Shown here: positions 8,587 through 16,437 of the stretch, one piece after another
How positions within the stretch are numbered: the stretch's first letter is position 1
Layout: each line of letters begins with the position of its first letter
Source: Parvibaculum sedimenti
Lineage (GTDB): Bacteria; Pseudomonadota; Alphaproteobacteria; Parvibaculales; Parvibaculaceae
Direction: 5' to 3'
Assembly (NCBI RefSeq): GCF_009184905.1
Contig: NZ_WESC01000006.1
Coordinates: 175,836 to 239,835 of the forward strand
DNA: 64,000 bases
Position numbers and translations under genes: made by a program
The notes under the pieces: model-generated
The model's database searches: none
What the model was told of the DNA's origin: nothing
The model's input: only the letters and a program-made list of their open reading frames with translations

Positions 8587-11070
8587 ATGTTGAGAGTTCT
8601 CAAAGTCTTATCCGCGCTCTTTCTGGTCGCCGTCGCGGGCGTGGCTCTCGTCGCCGGTTACGTGCTCTGGCAGATGAATATCGAACTGCCCGACTATTCC
8701 AAGCTCGCCAATTACGAGCCGCCGGTGATGACACGCGTTCATGCAGGCGACGGCGAGCTCATTGCGGAGTATGCCCGCGAGCGGCGCATATATGTTCCGA
8801 TCAGCGCGATCCCCAAGCGCGTGATCCAGGCCTTCCTCGCCGCCGAAGACAAGAATTTCTATACGCATAGCGGCGTCGATCCGATGGGCATCATGCGTGC
8901 CATGGTGGATAACGTCTTCAATGTGCTGAACGACCGCCGCCTCGTCGGGGCATCGACCATCACGCAGCAGGTGGCGCGCAACTTCCTTCTGACGCGCGAC
9001 CGCAACGCGCAGCGCAAGATCACGGAAATCCTGCTCTCGCTACGGATGGAAAAGGCCTATTCGAAAGAAAAGATTCTCGAACTCTATCTGAACGAAATCT
9101 ATCTCGGGACCGGCAGCTACGGCATTGCCGCCGCGGCGCTGAACTATTTCGACAAGCCGCTCGACCAGCTCTCGGTCGCCGAGGTTGCCTATCTCGCGTC
9201 GCTGCCGAAGGGCCCTGAAAACTACAATCCCTATACGCATCGCGATCGCGCCATCGCCCGCCGCAACTGGGTGATAGGCCGGATGGAAGAGGACGGTTTC
9301 GTTACGCCGGAAGATGCGAAGGCCGCCCAGGCGGAGCCCTTCAGGACGGTGCAGCGGCCGGTGGGCGTGCAGCTCGTCGATGCCTCCTATTTCGTCGAGG
9401 AAGTGCGGCGCGAACTCTATTCGCAGTTCGGCGAGCAGAAGCTCTATGAGGGCGGACTGTCGGTTCGCACCACCATCGATACGCATCTCCAGGCGATCGT
9501 CCGCCGCTCGCTGCGCAAGGGTCTCGTCGATTACGACCAGCGCCACGGCTATCGCGGACCGGTCGCCAGCCTGAAGCCCGGTGAGAACTGGCAGGAAGCG
9601 CTGGAGAAGCAGAAATTCGCCGAAGATCTCGCGCCCTGGACGCTGGGCGTCGTGCTCGACCTCTCGCCGACAGCGGTGAAGATCGGCCTGCGGCCCGAGA
9701 AGCTGCCGAACGGCAAGTTCTCGACTGACGTGAAGACTGGCACCATTGCCTTTGCCGACATGAGCTGGGCGCGCAAGTCGATCAAGGATGTCTATCTTGG
9801 GCCCGTCCTGAAACAGCCTTCGGATGCGCTTGCCATCGGCGATGTGATCTATGTCGAACGCCTGGCAGCGAAGGGCGCGGGCGCCTATGCGCTGCGCCAG
9901 GTACCTGCCGTCAACGGCTCGGTGATCGCGATGGACCCGCATACGGGCCGCGTGCTCGCCATGCAGGGCGGCTTCAGCTTCGACCAGAGCGAGTTCAATC
10001 GCGCGACGCAGGCGTTGCGTCAGCCGGGCTCGTCCTTCAAGCCCTTCGTCTATGCGGCCGCGCTCGACAGTGGTTTCACGCCATCAAGCCTTGTTCTCGA
10101 CGCGCCTTTCGTCATGGATCAGGGGCCGGGCCTCGGTCTCTGGAAGCCCGAGAACTATGAAAAGGATTTCTTTGGACCTTCGACGCTTCGCTTCGGTCTG
10201 GAGCATTCGCGCAACGTCATGACGGTCCGCCTCGCGCAGGCGATCGGCATGGACAAGGTCGCCGAATACGCGCACCGCTTCGGCGTCATCGACAACATGC
10301 AACCTGTGCTCGCCATGTCGCTCGGCGCGGGCGAGACGACCCTGATGCGTCTCGCTGCGGCCTATTCGACCTTTGATAATGGCGGCAAGAAGGTGAAACC
10401 GACGCTCATCGACCGCGTACAGGACCGCTGGGGCCGCACCATCTACAAGTCCGACAATCGGCCTTGCCCCGATTGCAATGCCGACTGGACGAACCAGGCG
10501 CCGCCGGAGCTGCCCGACGACCGGGAGCAGATCGAGAGCCCGCAGACGGCCTATCAGATCACGTCGATGCTCGAGGGCGTCGTGCAACGTGGTACGGGCT
10601 CTGCCGTCAAGGCCGTGGGCGTGCCGCTCGCGGGCAAGACCGGCACGTCGAGCGACGAGCGCGACGCATGGTTCATGGGCTATTCGCCCCATCTCGTCGT
10701 CGGCGTCTTCGTCGGCTACGATACGCCAGCCCCACTGGGGCGCGCCGAAACGGGCGGGCGTACCGCCGCGCCGGTTTTCCGCGACATCATGCAGGCAGAG
10801 ATCGGCGGCGAACCCGCCATCCCGTTCCGCATTCCGCCCGGCATCAGTCTCGTGAAGGTCGATCACAAGACGGGCCAGCTCGCCACGTCGAGCGATCCCG
10901 ATGTGATCCTTGAAGCATTCAAGGAAGGAACGGAGCCTCAGGCGTCATCGAACTCCTCCCTGAATGTCGTCACCGGAACTCCGGTAACGGGCACCGATGG
11001 CGGAACGCTCGGCGCGCCCGCGAGTTCGGGCGGCGGCGCGATCGATTCAGGAACGGGCGGCCTCTATTGA
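8587..11070 (+). CDS. mrcA: Penicillin-binding protein 1A, bifunctional peptidoglycan synthase
   Basis: An 827-residue class A PBP that polymerises and cross-links peptidoglycan at the inner membrane. An N-terminal membrane anchor (about residues 6-28) precedes the GT51 transglycosylase domain, with Glu87 in AAEDKNFYTHSG and the conserved GASTITQQVARN. An OB-like insert follows. The transpeptidase domain has the nucleophile Ser482 in SSFK, an SRN motif (HSRNVM) and KTGTS starting at Lys684. A Ser/Thr/Gly-rich, probably disordered tail ends the protein. Length and motif order match PBP1A rather than PBP1B. It follows amiC by about 195 bases, in which I see no clear terminator. Confidence 0.95.
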   Translation: MLRVLKVLSALFLVAVAGVALVAGYVLWQMNIELPDYSKLANYEPPVMTRVHAGDGELIAEYARERRIYVPISAIPKRVIQAFLAAEDKNFYTHSGVDPMGIMRAMVDNVFNVLNDRRLVGASTITQQVARNFLLTRDRNAQRKITEILLSLRMEKAYSKEKILELYLNEIYLGTGSYGIAAAALNYFDKPLDQLSVAEVAYLASLPKGPENYNPYTHRDRAIARRNWVIGRMEEDGFVTPEDAKAAQAEPFRTVQRPVGVQLVDASYFVEEVRRELYSQFGEQKLYEGGLSVRTTIDTHLQAIVRRSLRKGLVDYDQRHGYRGPVASLKPGENWQEALEKQKFAEDLAPWTLGVVLDLSPTAVKIGLRPEKLPNGKFSTDVKTGTIAFADMSWARKSIKDVYLGPVLKQPSDALAIGDVIYVERLAAKGAGAYALRQVPAVNGSVIAMDPHTGRVLAMQGGFSFDQSEFNRATQALRQPGSSFKPFVYAAALDSGFTPSSLVLDAPFVMDQGPGLGLWKPENYEKDFFGPSTLRFGLEHSRNVMTVRLAQAIGMDKVAEYAHRFGVIDNMQPVLAMSLGAGETTLMRLAAAYSTFDNGGKKVKPTLIDRVQDRWGRTIYKSDNRPCPDCNADWTNQAPPELPDDREQIESPQTAYQITSMLEGVVQRGTGSAVKAVGVPLAGKTGTSSDERDAWFMGYSPHLVVGVFVGYDTPAPLGRAETGGRTAAPVFRDIMQAEIGGEPAIPFRIPPGISLVKVDHKTGQLATSSDPDVILEAFKEGTEPQASSNSSLNVVTGTPVTGTDGGTLGAPASSGGGAIDSGTGGLY

Positions 11071-11155
11071 GTTTCAGCGGCTTCACATGCCACGGGTTTA
11101 CACCCGGATATGTTCGGCCTATTTTCCGCTCCCGATTTGATGGAGAGCAAGAGCG

Positions 11156-12287
11156 ATGCGTACCGAGACCCAGGCGATAGCCGATGAAATCAAGCAGTCC
11201 CTGGGACTGCTGAGGAGGCATCTTTGACTGGGATACTGCCCGCAAGCGCCTCGACGAACTGAACGCCCGCTCTGAAGATCCCAATCTCTGGAACGATCCG
11301 ACCAAGGCCCGCTCTCTCATGGCGGAGCGCACGCGGCTGGATGAGGCCATCGGCGCCTATCTGCGCCTCGAGTCAGGTCTCAACGACAATATCGAACTGA
11401 TCGAACTCGGCGAGGCCGAGGGCGACGACGGCATCGTCAAGGAAGCCGAGGCGTCGCTCAAGGCCGTGCGCGAAGATGCGCGCAAGGCCGAGATTGAAAC
11501 GCTTCTCTCCGGCGAGGCCGATGGCAACGACGCCTTCCTCGAGGTCCATGCAGGCGCGGGCGGCACGGAGAGCCAGGACTGGGCCCAGATGCTTCTGCGC
11601 ATGTATACGCGCTGGGCGGAGCGCAAGGGCTACAAGGTCGATCTGGTCGAACGGCATGACGGCGAAGAGGCCGGCATCAAATCGGCGACGATCCAGGTGA
11701 AGGGGCACAACGCGTTTGGCTGGTTGAAGACGGAGTCGGGCGTTCATCGCCTCGTCCGCATCTCGCCTTACGACTCCAATGCGCGGCGCCATACGAGCTT
11801 CTCGAGCGTCTGGGTCTATCCGGTGGTGGATGACTCGATCAACATCGACGTCAACGAAAGCGACTGCCGCATCGACACGTACCGTTCGTCGGGCGCGGGC
11901 GGCCAGCACGTCAACACGACGGACAGCGCCGTGCGCATCACCCACGTTCCGACAGGCATTGTCGTCGCCTGCCAGAACGAACGCTCACAGCACAAGAACC
12001 GCGCCACGGCCTGGAACATGCTGCGCGCGCGACTCTATGAGGCCGAGCTGGAAAAGCGCGAGGCAGCGGCGCAGGCCGAAGCGGCGGGAAAAACCGATAT
12101 CGGTTGGGGCCACCAGATCCGCTCTTACGTCTTGCAGCCCTATCAGATGGTGAAGGACCTGCGCACCGGCGTCGAAAGCCCGACGCCCTCCGGCGTGCTC
12201 GATGGTGATCTCGACGAGTTCATGGCTGCGGCTCTCGCTGCCCGCGTGAAGGGCGGGGCCGACGCACCGGTCGAGGACATCGACTGA
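11156..12287 (+). CDS. prfB: Peptide chain release factor 2 (programmed +1 frameshift)
   Basis: Recognises UGA and UAA stop codons and triggers peptide release. The gene is read as 11156-11224 joined to 11226-12287, giving 376 residues. The first frame ends at an in-frame TGA (11225-11227) directly after CTT. The sequence AGGAGG-CAT-CTTTGAC contains the canonical slippery CTT-TGA-C, with an internal Shine-Dalgarno (11213-11218) three bases upstream, the autoregulatory site by which low RF2 promotes a +1 shift. After the shift the protein reads [15 protein letters not shown] as expected. The GGQ peptidyl-hydrolysis motif is at residues 248-250. The stop-codon recognition tripeptide is Ser-Pro-Tyr at 203-205, where E. 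coli has Ser-Pro-Phe. The terminator at 12335-12366 follows. Confidence 0.97.
11213..11228 (+). promoter_or_regulatory. prfB programmed frameshift site
   Basis: AGGAGG followed by CAT CTT TGA C. The internal Shine-Dalgarno pairs with 16S rRNA, the P-site tRNA slips from CUU to UUU, and reading resumes at GAC. It is a perfect six-base anti-Shine-Dalgarno match, compared with AGGGGG in E. coli. Confidence 0.93.
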
Positions 12288-12334
12288 TCCTGCATCCCGT
12301 GATCGCGCGGCACGTTTGCCGCCACCCCGAATAA

Positions 12335-12366
12335 AAACAGCCGCCTCGATGTCGAGGCGGCTGTTT
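12335..12366 (+). terminator. Terminator after prfB
   Basis: A 15-bp perfect stem (12335-12349 with 12352-12366) with a tiny loop. The A-run before it and TTT-CG-TTTT after it make it usable in both directions. It separates prfB from the convergent bactofilin gene. Confidence 0.85.
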
Positions 12367-12414
12367 CGTTTTACGCGCCGTCATCTCTCGACGCGGCAGG
12401 TCTGTTCGCGGTGC

Positions 12415-13005
12415 TTACTGCGCGGCGGGGCGCTTCACGACGACGCCGCCGTCACCCACGATCACGGGGCTTGCGGCCTGGGCAGGCTCGGCAGGGCGCG
12501 GCGCGGGGGCCACGGCAGCCGGGCGGGGCGCGGCCACGGGGCCGGCGCTCGGGCGCGGCGCGGCGGGCGCACGCGACGCGGAAGCCTGACCGATTGGATC
12601 GTCGGAATGGCGGCAATTGCCTTCGAAGAAGGCACCCGTTTCGACGGCCAGCGCTTCATGCAGGATGTCGCCCTCGACATGGCAGGTCGAGGAAAGCTGG
12701 ACGCGGCGCCCGCGGATGGTGCCCACGACGCGGCCACGGATCACGATGTCCTCGGCGACGACTTCGCCGGTGATTGAAGCCTTCTCGCCGATGGTCAGCG
12801 ACTGGCTGCGGATGTCGCCTTCGACAGTGCCGTCGATCTGGATGTCGCCCGTGGCGGTCAGGTTGCCATGGACCACGAGGTCCGTCGAAATGATGGAAGG
12901 AACCGTGCGCGCGGCGGTGCGCTTCACCAGCGGCGCGCTTGGGGCCGGCGCCACAACCGGGGCGGCTGGCTTCTCGATATCCTTAGCCTTGTTTCGCGAA
13001 AACAT
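12415..13005 (-). CDS. Bactofilin
   Basis: A 196-residue polymer-forming cytoskeletal protein of the bactofilin (DUF583) family. Bactofilins assemble without nucleotide and scaffold cell-wall enzymes, stalks or polar proteins. The start is taken at ATG 13005 (MFSRNKAKD), with GAGGCAGGG upstream; a start at 13038 is possible but less likely. Residues 1-45 are a flexible Ala/Pro/Lys region. The right-handed beta-helix core (about 46-145) shows regularly spaced motifs such as GDIQIDGTVEGDI, EKASITGEVVAEDIVIRG and CHVEGDI. An Ala/Pro-rich tail closes the protein. It overlaps the 3' end of the upstream M23 peptidase by 23 bases, so the two are co-transcribed and probably translationally coupled. 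Bactofilin/M23 gene pairs are known from other alphaproteobacteria, where the filament positions the hydrolase. Confidence 0.92.
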   Translation of the reverse strand: MFSRNKAKDIEKPAAPVVAPAPSAPLVKRTAARTVPSIISTDLVVHGNLTATGDIQIDGTVEGDIRSQSLTIGEKASITGEVVAEDIVIRGRVVGTIRGRRVQLSSTCHVEGDILHEALAVETGAFFEGNCRHSDDPIGQASASRAPAAPRPSAGPVAAPRPAAVAPAPRPAEPAQAASPVIVGDGGVVVKRPAAQ

Positions 13006-14377
13006 AATGCCCTGCCTCGATGAATTTGGATGGATCACGGACTATTCCGTCGAACCAGACTTCGTAGTGAAGATGCGGTCCGCTGCTGCGGCCAGAGGAC
13101 CCCACGCGGCCTATTGGCTCCCTGAAAGCAATTTTCTGGCCAACCTTGACGTCGATACGGCTGAGATGGCCGTAGCGGGTGCGGAAACCATTGCCGAGAT
13201 CGATCTCGATCATGCGGCCATAAGCGCCCCTCCAGTCCGCAAAGGTCACGGTTCCCGCAGTCGTGGCGTATACGGTCGAGCCGTAATCCGTGGCCAGATC
13301 TTCGCCGGCATGGAAGGCCATTCTGCCGTTGAACGGGTCTATGCGTGGACCAAAGCCGCTCGTTTCGCGGTAGCTGACAAGCGGCTCGGCCAGAGGGACT
13401 TTCGCAATGAATTTCTCCAGATCGGCCATTGTGTTGAGGTTCTGGCTGACCCTGTGGAGCTGTCTGGAGAAGGCGCTGTCCTTGCCGCCGTCCGCGAGCG
13501 CCTCGCCCTCGGCGAGACCGAGAAAGGGCCCCCCTTCGGCGACCGGCATCCGGGAGGAGGAGCCACCGGAAAGCGTCTTCACCTCGGCGACGTCGGTCAT
13601 GGCAATGATCGACCGGAGTTCCTTGATCTTGCGGTCGGTGGTTTCCTCGATCGAGTTGACGAGGCCCTGCTGGTTGCGGTCGAGCCGGGTCAGCCTTGCG
13701 TCAATCTGGGACGCTGTGTCGTTCTGATCGTCGCCGGCAGCCAGCGAGGCAATGTCGATGCCGCCATTTTCTGCTCCATCGACGACATAGGTTTCGGCGT
13801 CCGCCGTCCGCTGGGGCCGTGTCGTCGTTTGTCCGAGATCGGCCCCGAGAGCGGCAAGGTCGCTGTCGTGGTCGACGGACATCAGGATCGTGTTGGCGCG
13901 GGCAGCGGCGCTCGCGGGACGCGCGGTCGCGGCGTAGCGGCGGCGCATGCTCTCCAGTTCAGAGCTTGCGGACTGGCTCTGGCTCATCAGCGCAGTGAGC
14001 TGGCGGTGTCTGTCTTCCAGCTCGCGCGTGGTGGCGAGGAAGCGTTCCTGCGAAATGACGAGCTGACCGTTGAGCTGGTCATAGGCGGCCTGCAATTGCG
14101 CCACGCGCTCTTCATAGGCGCTCTGCATCTTCAGGTAGCGTTGCTCTTTCGAGGTGATGATCTGCTGCTTGAAGACGACGTTGACGGAGGAAAATGCGAT
14201 CCAGCTGAAGAATACGAAAGCGATCGCGAGGAACACGGCCTGCGTGAACGGTGACAGAGATATGAATTGAACCTGCCCATGACTGCGCAGATAAATCTGG
14301 CGTTCGACGTAGTGGTGGCGCAGGAACCTGCGCAACGCTTCGCCGTATCCAGAGTGCTTATGGTGCACGCCCCTCAT
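12983..14377 (-). CDS. Membrane-anchored M23 (LytM) peptidase with coiled coil
   Basis: A 464-residue putative peptidoglycan DD-endopeptidase. The start at ATG 14377 has GGGGG eight bases upstream; 14419 would add 14 residues. A cytoplasmic basic N-terminus is followed by one transmembrane helix (about residues 44-66), a long periplasmic coiled coil (about 70-160), a linker and a C-terminal LytM domain (about 350-450). The zinc-site motifs are present: HAGEDLA (His and Asp), GHLS and the final HLHYE (HxH). Because the metal ligands are intact, it is probably catalytic rather than an EnvC-like activator. The overlap with the bactofilin gene suggests the bactofilin localises it. It resembles the LmdC-type peptidases described next to bactofilins, an assignment by architecture only. 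Confidence 0.9.
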   Translation of the reverse strand: MRGVHHKHSGYGEALRRFLRHHYVERQIYLRSHGQVQFISLSPFTQAVFLAIAFVFFSWIAFSSVNVVFKQQIITSKEQRYLKMQSAYEERVAQLQAAYDQLNGQLVISQERFLATTRELEDRHRQLTALMSQSQSASSELESMRRRYAATARPASAAARANTILMSVDHDSDLAALGADLGQTTTRPQRTADAETYVVDGAENGGIDIASLAAGDDQNDTASQIDARLTRLDRNQQGLVNSIEETTDRKIKELRSIIAMTDVAEVKTLSGGSSSRMPVAEGGPFLGLAEGEALADGGKDSAFSRQLHRVSQNLNTMADLEKFIAKVPLAEPLVSYRETSGFGPRIDPFNGRMAFHAGEDLATDYGSTVYATTAGTVTFADWRGAYGRMIEIDLGNGFRTRYGHLSRIDVKVGQKIAFREPIGRVGSSGRSSGPHLHYEVWFDGIVRDPSKFIEAGHYVFAKQG

Positions 14378-14552
14378 GCGCCATACCCCCAACACAATTT
14401 CGAACCGCGCGCATATCAATGGATTTACGTGACGGTTACATCACAGCCGGCAGTCTCGACCGGTATGATTAACATTCCATTGAAGCGCTGATCGTCGCCC
14501 CCGACGAAGGAAAATACTGTCGCTTAATGGGACGGGAAAGAAAAGCGCATTT

Positions 14553-15410
14553 TCAGCGCGAAGCGAGGGGCTCGTAGAAAGACCGCTCAAGGCCTGCGGC
14601 GTCGCGGGCATCGGTATTGAACGGTGGCTTCAGCAATCCGCGGAAATGCTTGCGTACCAGGGTTTGAAACGTGGTCTGCGGGTCGAGATTTCCCGCATCG
14701 CACAAATAGTTGAACCAGCGTGCGCCTGCCGCAACATGTTGCTGTTCTTCGCGATAGATCATTCTCAATATGTCGGCGCTGTCATGGTCGCCCGCGCCCA
14801 TTAACCTTTCGATCATGGGGGGCGTTACGTCGAGGCCCCGCGCTTCGAGAACGAGGGGCACGACGGCGAGGCGGGCCAGGGCGTCGTGGCGCGTTTCTTC
14901 CGCGGCCTGCCACAGGCCATCATGAGCCGGGAGGTCTCCATAGCATCCACCCATTGCACGGAGGCGCGCCTGAATGGCCGCGAAGTGGCGGGCCTCGTCG
15001 TCGCCGACCGCGATCCAGTCATCGAAGAAGGCGCGGGGAAGCTGCGTCTCTCCGACCGTTCGCCCGGTGAAGCGGCCCGCAATGTCGAAGGCAAGGTCGA
15101 TCGCGTTGAGCTCGATATGGGCGAGCGCATGGAGAAGGGCGAAGCGGCCGCGCGGTCCTTTGAAGGTGCGGCGCGGCATCTGGTTGGGCGACAGAAGTTC
15201 AGGCTTCGCCGGGCGATTGGGCCTGTCCGGCATCTCGCCCGGCGCAAGCGTGAGAGCGCCTCTACGCCAGCACTTCGCGGCCTCATGCGCGAGGCGCGCT
15301 TTTTCGTCCGCATCCGGACATTCGAGCACAGCGCGGGCGGCTTGAGCGAGCGAGTGTGGGGCGAACGAAGTCCCTTCGGCGATGAAGGGTGCGGGCGGGG
15401 CTTCGCTCAT
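14553..15410 (-). CDS. DUF455 family ferritin-like protein
   Basis: A 285-residue protein of the DUF455 family, which has a ferritin-like four-helix fold related to the di-iron tRNA hydroxylase MiaE. Helices carry repeated Glu/His residues expected for a di-iron site (HALAHIELNAIDLAFD near residue 95 and a later EEQQHVAAGARWF near 230). It begins 19 bases after the end of the peroxiredoxin gene on the same strand, so the two probably form an operon, which hints at a redox or metal-linked role. The substrate is unknown; family membership is secure, function is not. Confidence 0.85.
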   Translation of the reverse strand: MSEAPPAPFIAEGTSFAPHSLAQAARAVLECPDADEKARLAHEAAKCWRRGALTLAPGEMPDRPNRPAKPELLSPNQMPRRTFKGPRGRFALLHALAHIELNAIDLAFDIAGRFTGRTVGETQLPRAFFDDWIAVGDDEARHFAAIQARLRAMGGCYGDLPAHDGLWQAAEETRHDALARLAVVPLVLEARGLDVTPPMIERLMGAGDHDSADILRMIYREEQQHVAAGARWFNYLCDAGNLDPQTTFQTLVRKHFRGLLKPPFNTDARDAAGLERSFYEPLASR

Positions 15411-15429
15411 CTCGGTCTCGATCCGCTTC

Positions 15430-16164
15430 CTAGAGGCTCTTCACGGCGGCGAGCACGTCGTCGGCATGACCATCGACCTTCACCTTCGGCCAGATCTTCG
15501 CGATGACGCCTTTTTCGTCGATCAGGTAAGTCGTGCGGGCGATGCCCATATAGGTGCGGCCATACTGGCTCTTCTCGACCCAGACGCCATAGGCCTCCAG
15601 CATTTCACCCGTCTCGTCGGAGAGAAGGCGGACGGTCAGGTTGTGCTTGTCCCTGAACTTGCAGTGCGCCTTGACGGAATCCTTCGAGACGCCGAGGACC
15701 ACGGCATTGGCCGCTTCGAAGGCCGCTTTCTGCGCCGAGAAGGCGATGGCCTCGACCGTGCAGCCCGGCGTGTCGTCCTTGGGGTAGAAGTAGAGGACGA
15801 TCTTCTTGCCTGCGAGACTCGACAGCGAAATGGTGCTGCCGTCATCGGCGGGCAGGGAGAATGCGGGGGCCTTCCGGCCGACGGCGGGCAGGGTGGAAGC
15901 GGTCGCGGCTTTTGCCTTCGGAGCGGCCTTGGGTTTGGCGGCTGGGGCTTTGGCAGCCGGTTTCGCGGTAGGTCCGGCTTTCTTCACGGCAGGCTTTTTT
16001 GCCGCAGGCTTTGCCGCGGCTTTTTTCGCCGGGACTGTTTTTGCAGCGGCGGCTGCCTTCGCCTTGGCTGTCGGCTTTTTAGCCGCGGGGGCCTTGGCTT
16101 TTGGTGCCGCTTTTTTGACCTTCGTCGTTACGCCGGACTTTTTAGCAGAAATCGCTTTTGCCAT
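15430..16164 (-). CDS. bcp: Bcp-type peroxiredoxin with histone H1-like N-terminal tail
   Basis: A 244-residue protein in two parts. Residues 1 to about 90 are almost only Lys, Ala and Pro in AKKPAAK-like repeats, resembling histone H1/HU-type DNA-binding tails. Residues 91-244 are a Bcp/PrxQ peroxiredoxin that reduces hydroperoxides, with the motif YPKDDTPGCT and peroxidatic Cys135. The position five residues later, where E. coli Bcp has its resolving Cys, is Ile140. The only other Cys is 168, so recycling must be one-Cys or use a different partner. Start ATG 16164 is the only one that includes the tail, and the tail keeps a normal reading frame and codon pattern. The tail may tether the enzyme to DNA, by inference. 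It is followed at once by the DUF455 gene. Confidence 0.88.
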   Translation of the reverse strand: MAKAISAKKSGVTTKVKKAAPKAKAPAAKKPTAKAKAAAAAKTVPAKKAAAKPAAKKPAVKKAGPTAKPAAKAPAAKPKAAPKAKAATASTLPAVGRKAPAFSLPADDGSTISLSSLAGKKIVLYFYPKDDTPGCTVEAIAFSAQKAAFEAANAVVLGVSKDSVKAHCKFRDKHNLTVRLLSDETGEMLEAYGVWVEKSQYGRTYMGIARTTYLIDEKGVIAKIWPKVKVDGHADDVLAAVKSL

Positions 16165-16437
16165 TAACGCGCCTCCAGTCGGATGTCTCTATCGCCCACG
16201 CGGCATCCGCCGCCTGTTGCCGCCGACATTTGGGGCTAAAAACGCAGGCTCGTAAACTGCGGGATGTGGACTTGTCATGCGGGCGTCGCCAATTTGAGAG
16301 ACTTCGCCCGACGCTGCAGGTAAAAGAACGGGAGAGACCTCGTCGCGGCACTCGGTCCGTGCCCCGGATCTCATGGAAAGCCTGCCCTTCGGGAACGATT
16401 CGGGGGTTCAAGACGAGCGAGAGGGACTGGTCCTTTC

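Noticed and set aside
12617..14254. 545-codon plus-strand frame over bactofilin and M23
   Set aside because: Opposite-strand shadow; both minus-strand genes have convincing domains.
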